A DNA stretch of 5,500 nucleotides from JBEKVE01 sp049514335 (GTDB lineage Bacteria > Actinomycetota > Acidimicrobiia > Acidimicrobiales > UBA8190). Shown one piece after another: positions 5,282 to 5,500 of the stretch; positions within the stretch are counted from its first letter, which is position 1; every line of letters begins with the position of its first letter. Location of the stretch: NCBI GenBank assembly GCA_049514335.1, contig JBEKVE010000202.1, forward strand, positions 1 through 5,500, written 5' to 3'. The notes beneath the pieces were generated by a model that had not been told where the DNA came from, searched no databases, and was given only the letters and a program-made list of their open reading frames with translations. The position numbers and the translations under genes are program-made.

Positions 5282-5500
5282 ACGAGGAGATCGTGATCTC
5301 CAATGTCGCGGTGGCGCTGTCCTGCGTGGACGGGTGACCTTTCGTCTTCCTCGTCTTCTTGTCGAGCACCCTGACGGTGAACGTGGATGTTCCGCTGTCG
5401 TTCCTGCCCGGCCTGCCTGAGACCACTCCATCGGCCTTCTTCAGATGCAGGCCCTTCGGGAGACTCCCCGACACGAGCGACCACGTGTAGGGAGGATTGC
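5280..5500 (-). CDS. C-terminal end of a putative-Ig (He_PIG) domain protein, 5' part outside window
   Basis: The minus-strand frame is open from the window edge to TAG at 5282-5280 and gives the last 72 residues of a larger protein. It begins NPPYTWSLVSGSLPKGLHLK, continues with the DGVVSGRPG turn, then STFTVRVLD and ATATLEITIS. This is the order of elements in the He_PIG putative Ig domain (YTW-S--SG-LP-GL-L---G-I-G-P---G--FTV-V-D). A Lys-rich insertion (DKKTRKTKG) lies in the loop before the last strand. The protein ends right after the domain, with no sortase motif or membrane anchor. Such domains are repeated in secreted or surface proteins, so the missing part probably contains a signal peptide and further modules. 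A GTG at 5474 could be mistaken for a start, but conserved domain residues lie upstream of it. Confidence 0.82.
   Translation of the reverse strand, partial: NPPYTWSLVSGSLPKGLHLKKADGVVSGRPGRNDSGTSTFTVRVLDKKTRKTKGHPSTQDSATATLEITISS

Noticed and set aside
5472..5474. GTG as start of a short 64-residue gene at the right end
   Set aside because: Upstream in-frame residues PYTWSL belong to the same He_PIG domain, so this Val is internal.
1..5500. Mobile element, CRISPR array, toxin-antitoxin or defence system
   Set aside because: No transposase, integrase, regularly spaced direct repeats, toxin-like small gene pair or defence-associated domain is visible on either strand.

Overview
The window looks like chromosomal DNA from a high-GC bacterium, most likely an actinobacterium. 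The evidence is strongly G/C-ending codons in all the convincing genes, a TANNNT-type -10 box placed for leaderless transcription, stem-loops without U-tracts at gene ends, and secreted Ig-like (IPT/TIG and He_PIG) proteins. Acidimicrobiia would fit, but the assignment is inference. I see no insertion sequence, integrase, phage gene, CRISPR array, tRNA or rRNA.

Left half (1-3164, plus strand). Three tightly spaced co-directional metabolic genes lie here. The first is the 3' majority of an NAD-type D-2-hydroxyacid dehydrogenase. The second is a complete isocitrate lyase/PEP mutase superfamily enzyme. The third is a divergent cytochrome P450 whose heme-thiolate loop is intact but whose I-helix lacks the usual acid/Thr pair. 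The 34- and 46-base gaps would allow an operon, although the second gene also has a good leaderless promoter of its own. A perfect 16-bp hairpin that includes the P450 stop codon closes the block.

Middle (3165-4765). A convergent gene on the minus strand encodes a small secreted protein made of a signal peptide and three tandem IPT/TIG domains. Its upstream region holds a plausible promoter, a perfect dyad near the predicted transcription start, and a leader hairpin. Between about 4274 and 4765 there is no convincing intact gene. Several protein-like stretches occur in shifting minus-strand frames and may be the remains of a decayed gene.

Right end (4766-5500). A TAGGCT box and a structured leader of about 140 bases precede a small two-part protein: a basic N-terminus, an acidic linker and a SHOCT-like C-terminus. 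It converges on the C-terminal end of a He_PIG Ig-like protein that runs out of the window on the minus strand.

The dehydrogenase and lyase could act on linked 2-oxo/2-hydroxy acids, with the P450 a possible third step; this is inference only. The IPT and He_PIG proteins are extracellular-type modules not evidently linked to that chemistry. I do not see a clearly new system. The most unusual items are the P450 active site, the regulatory DNA of the IPT gene and the degenerate interval.
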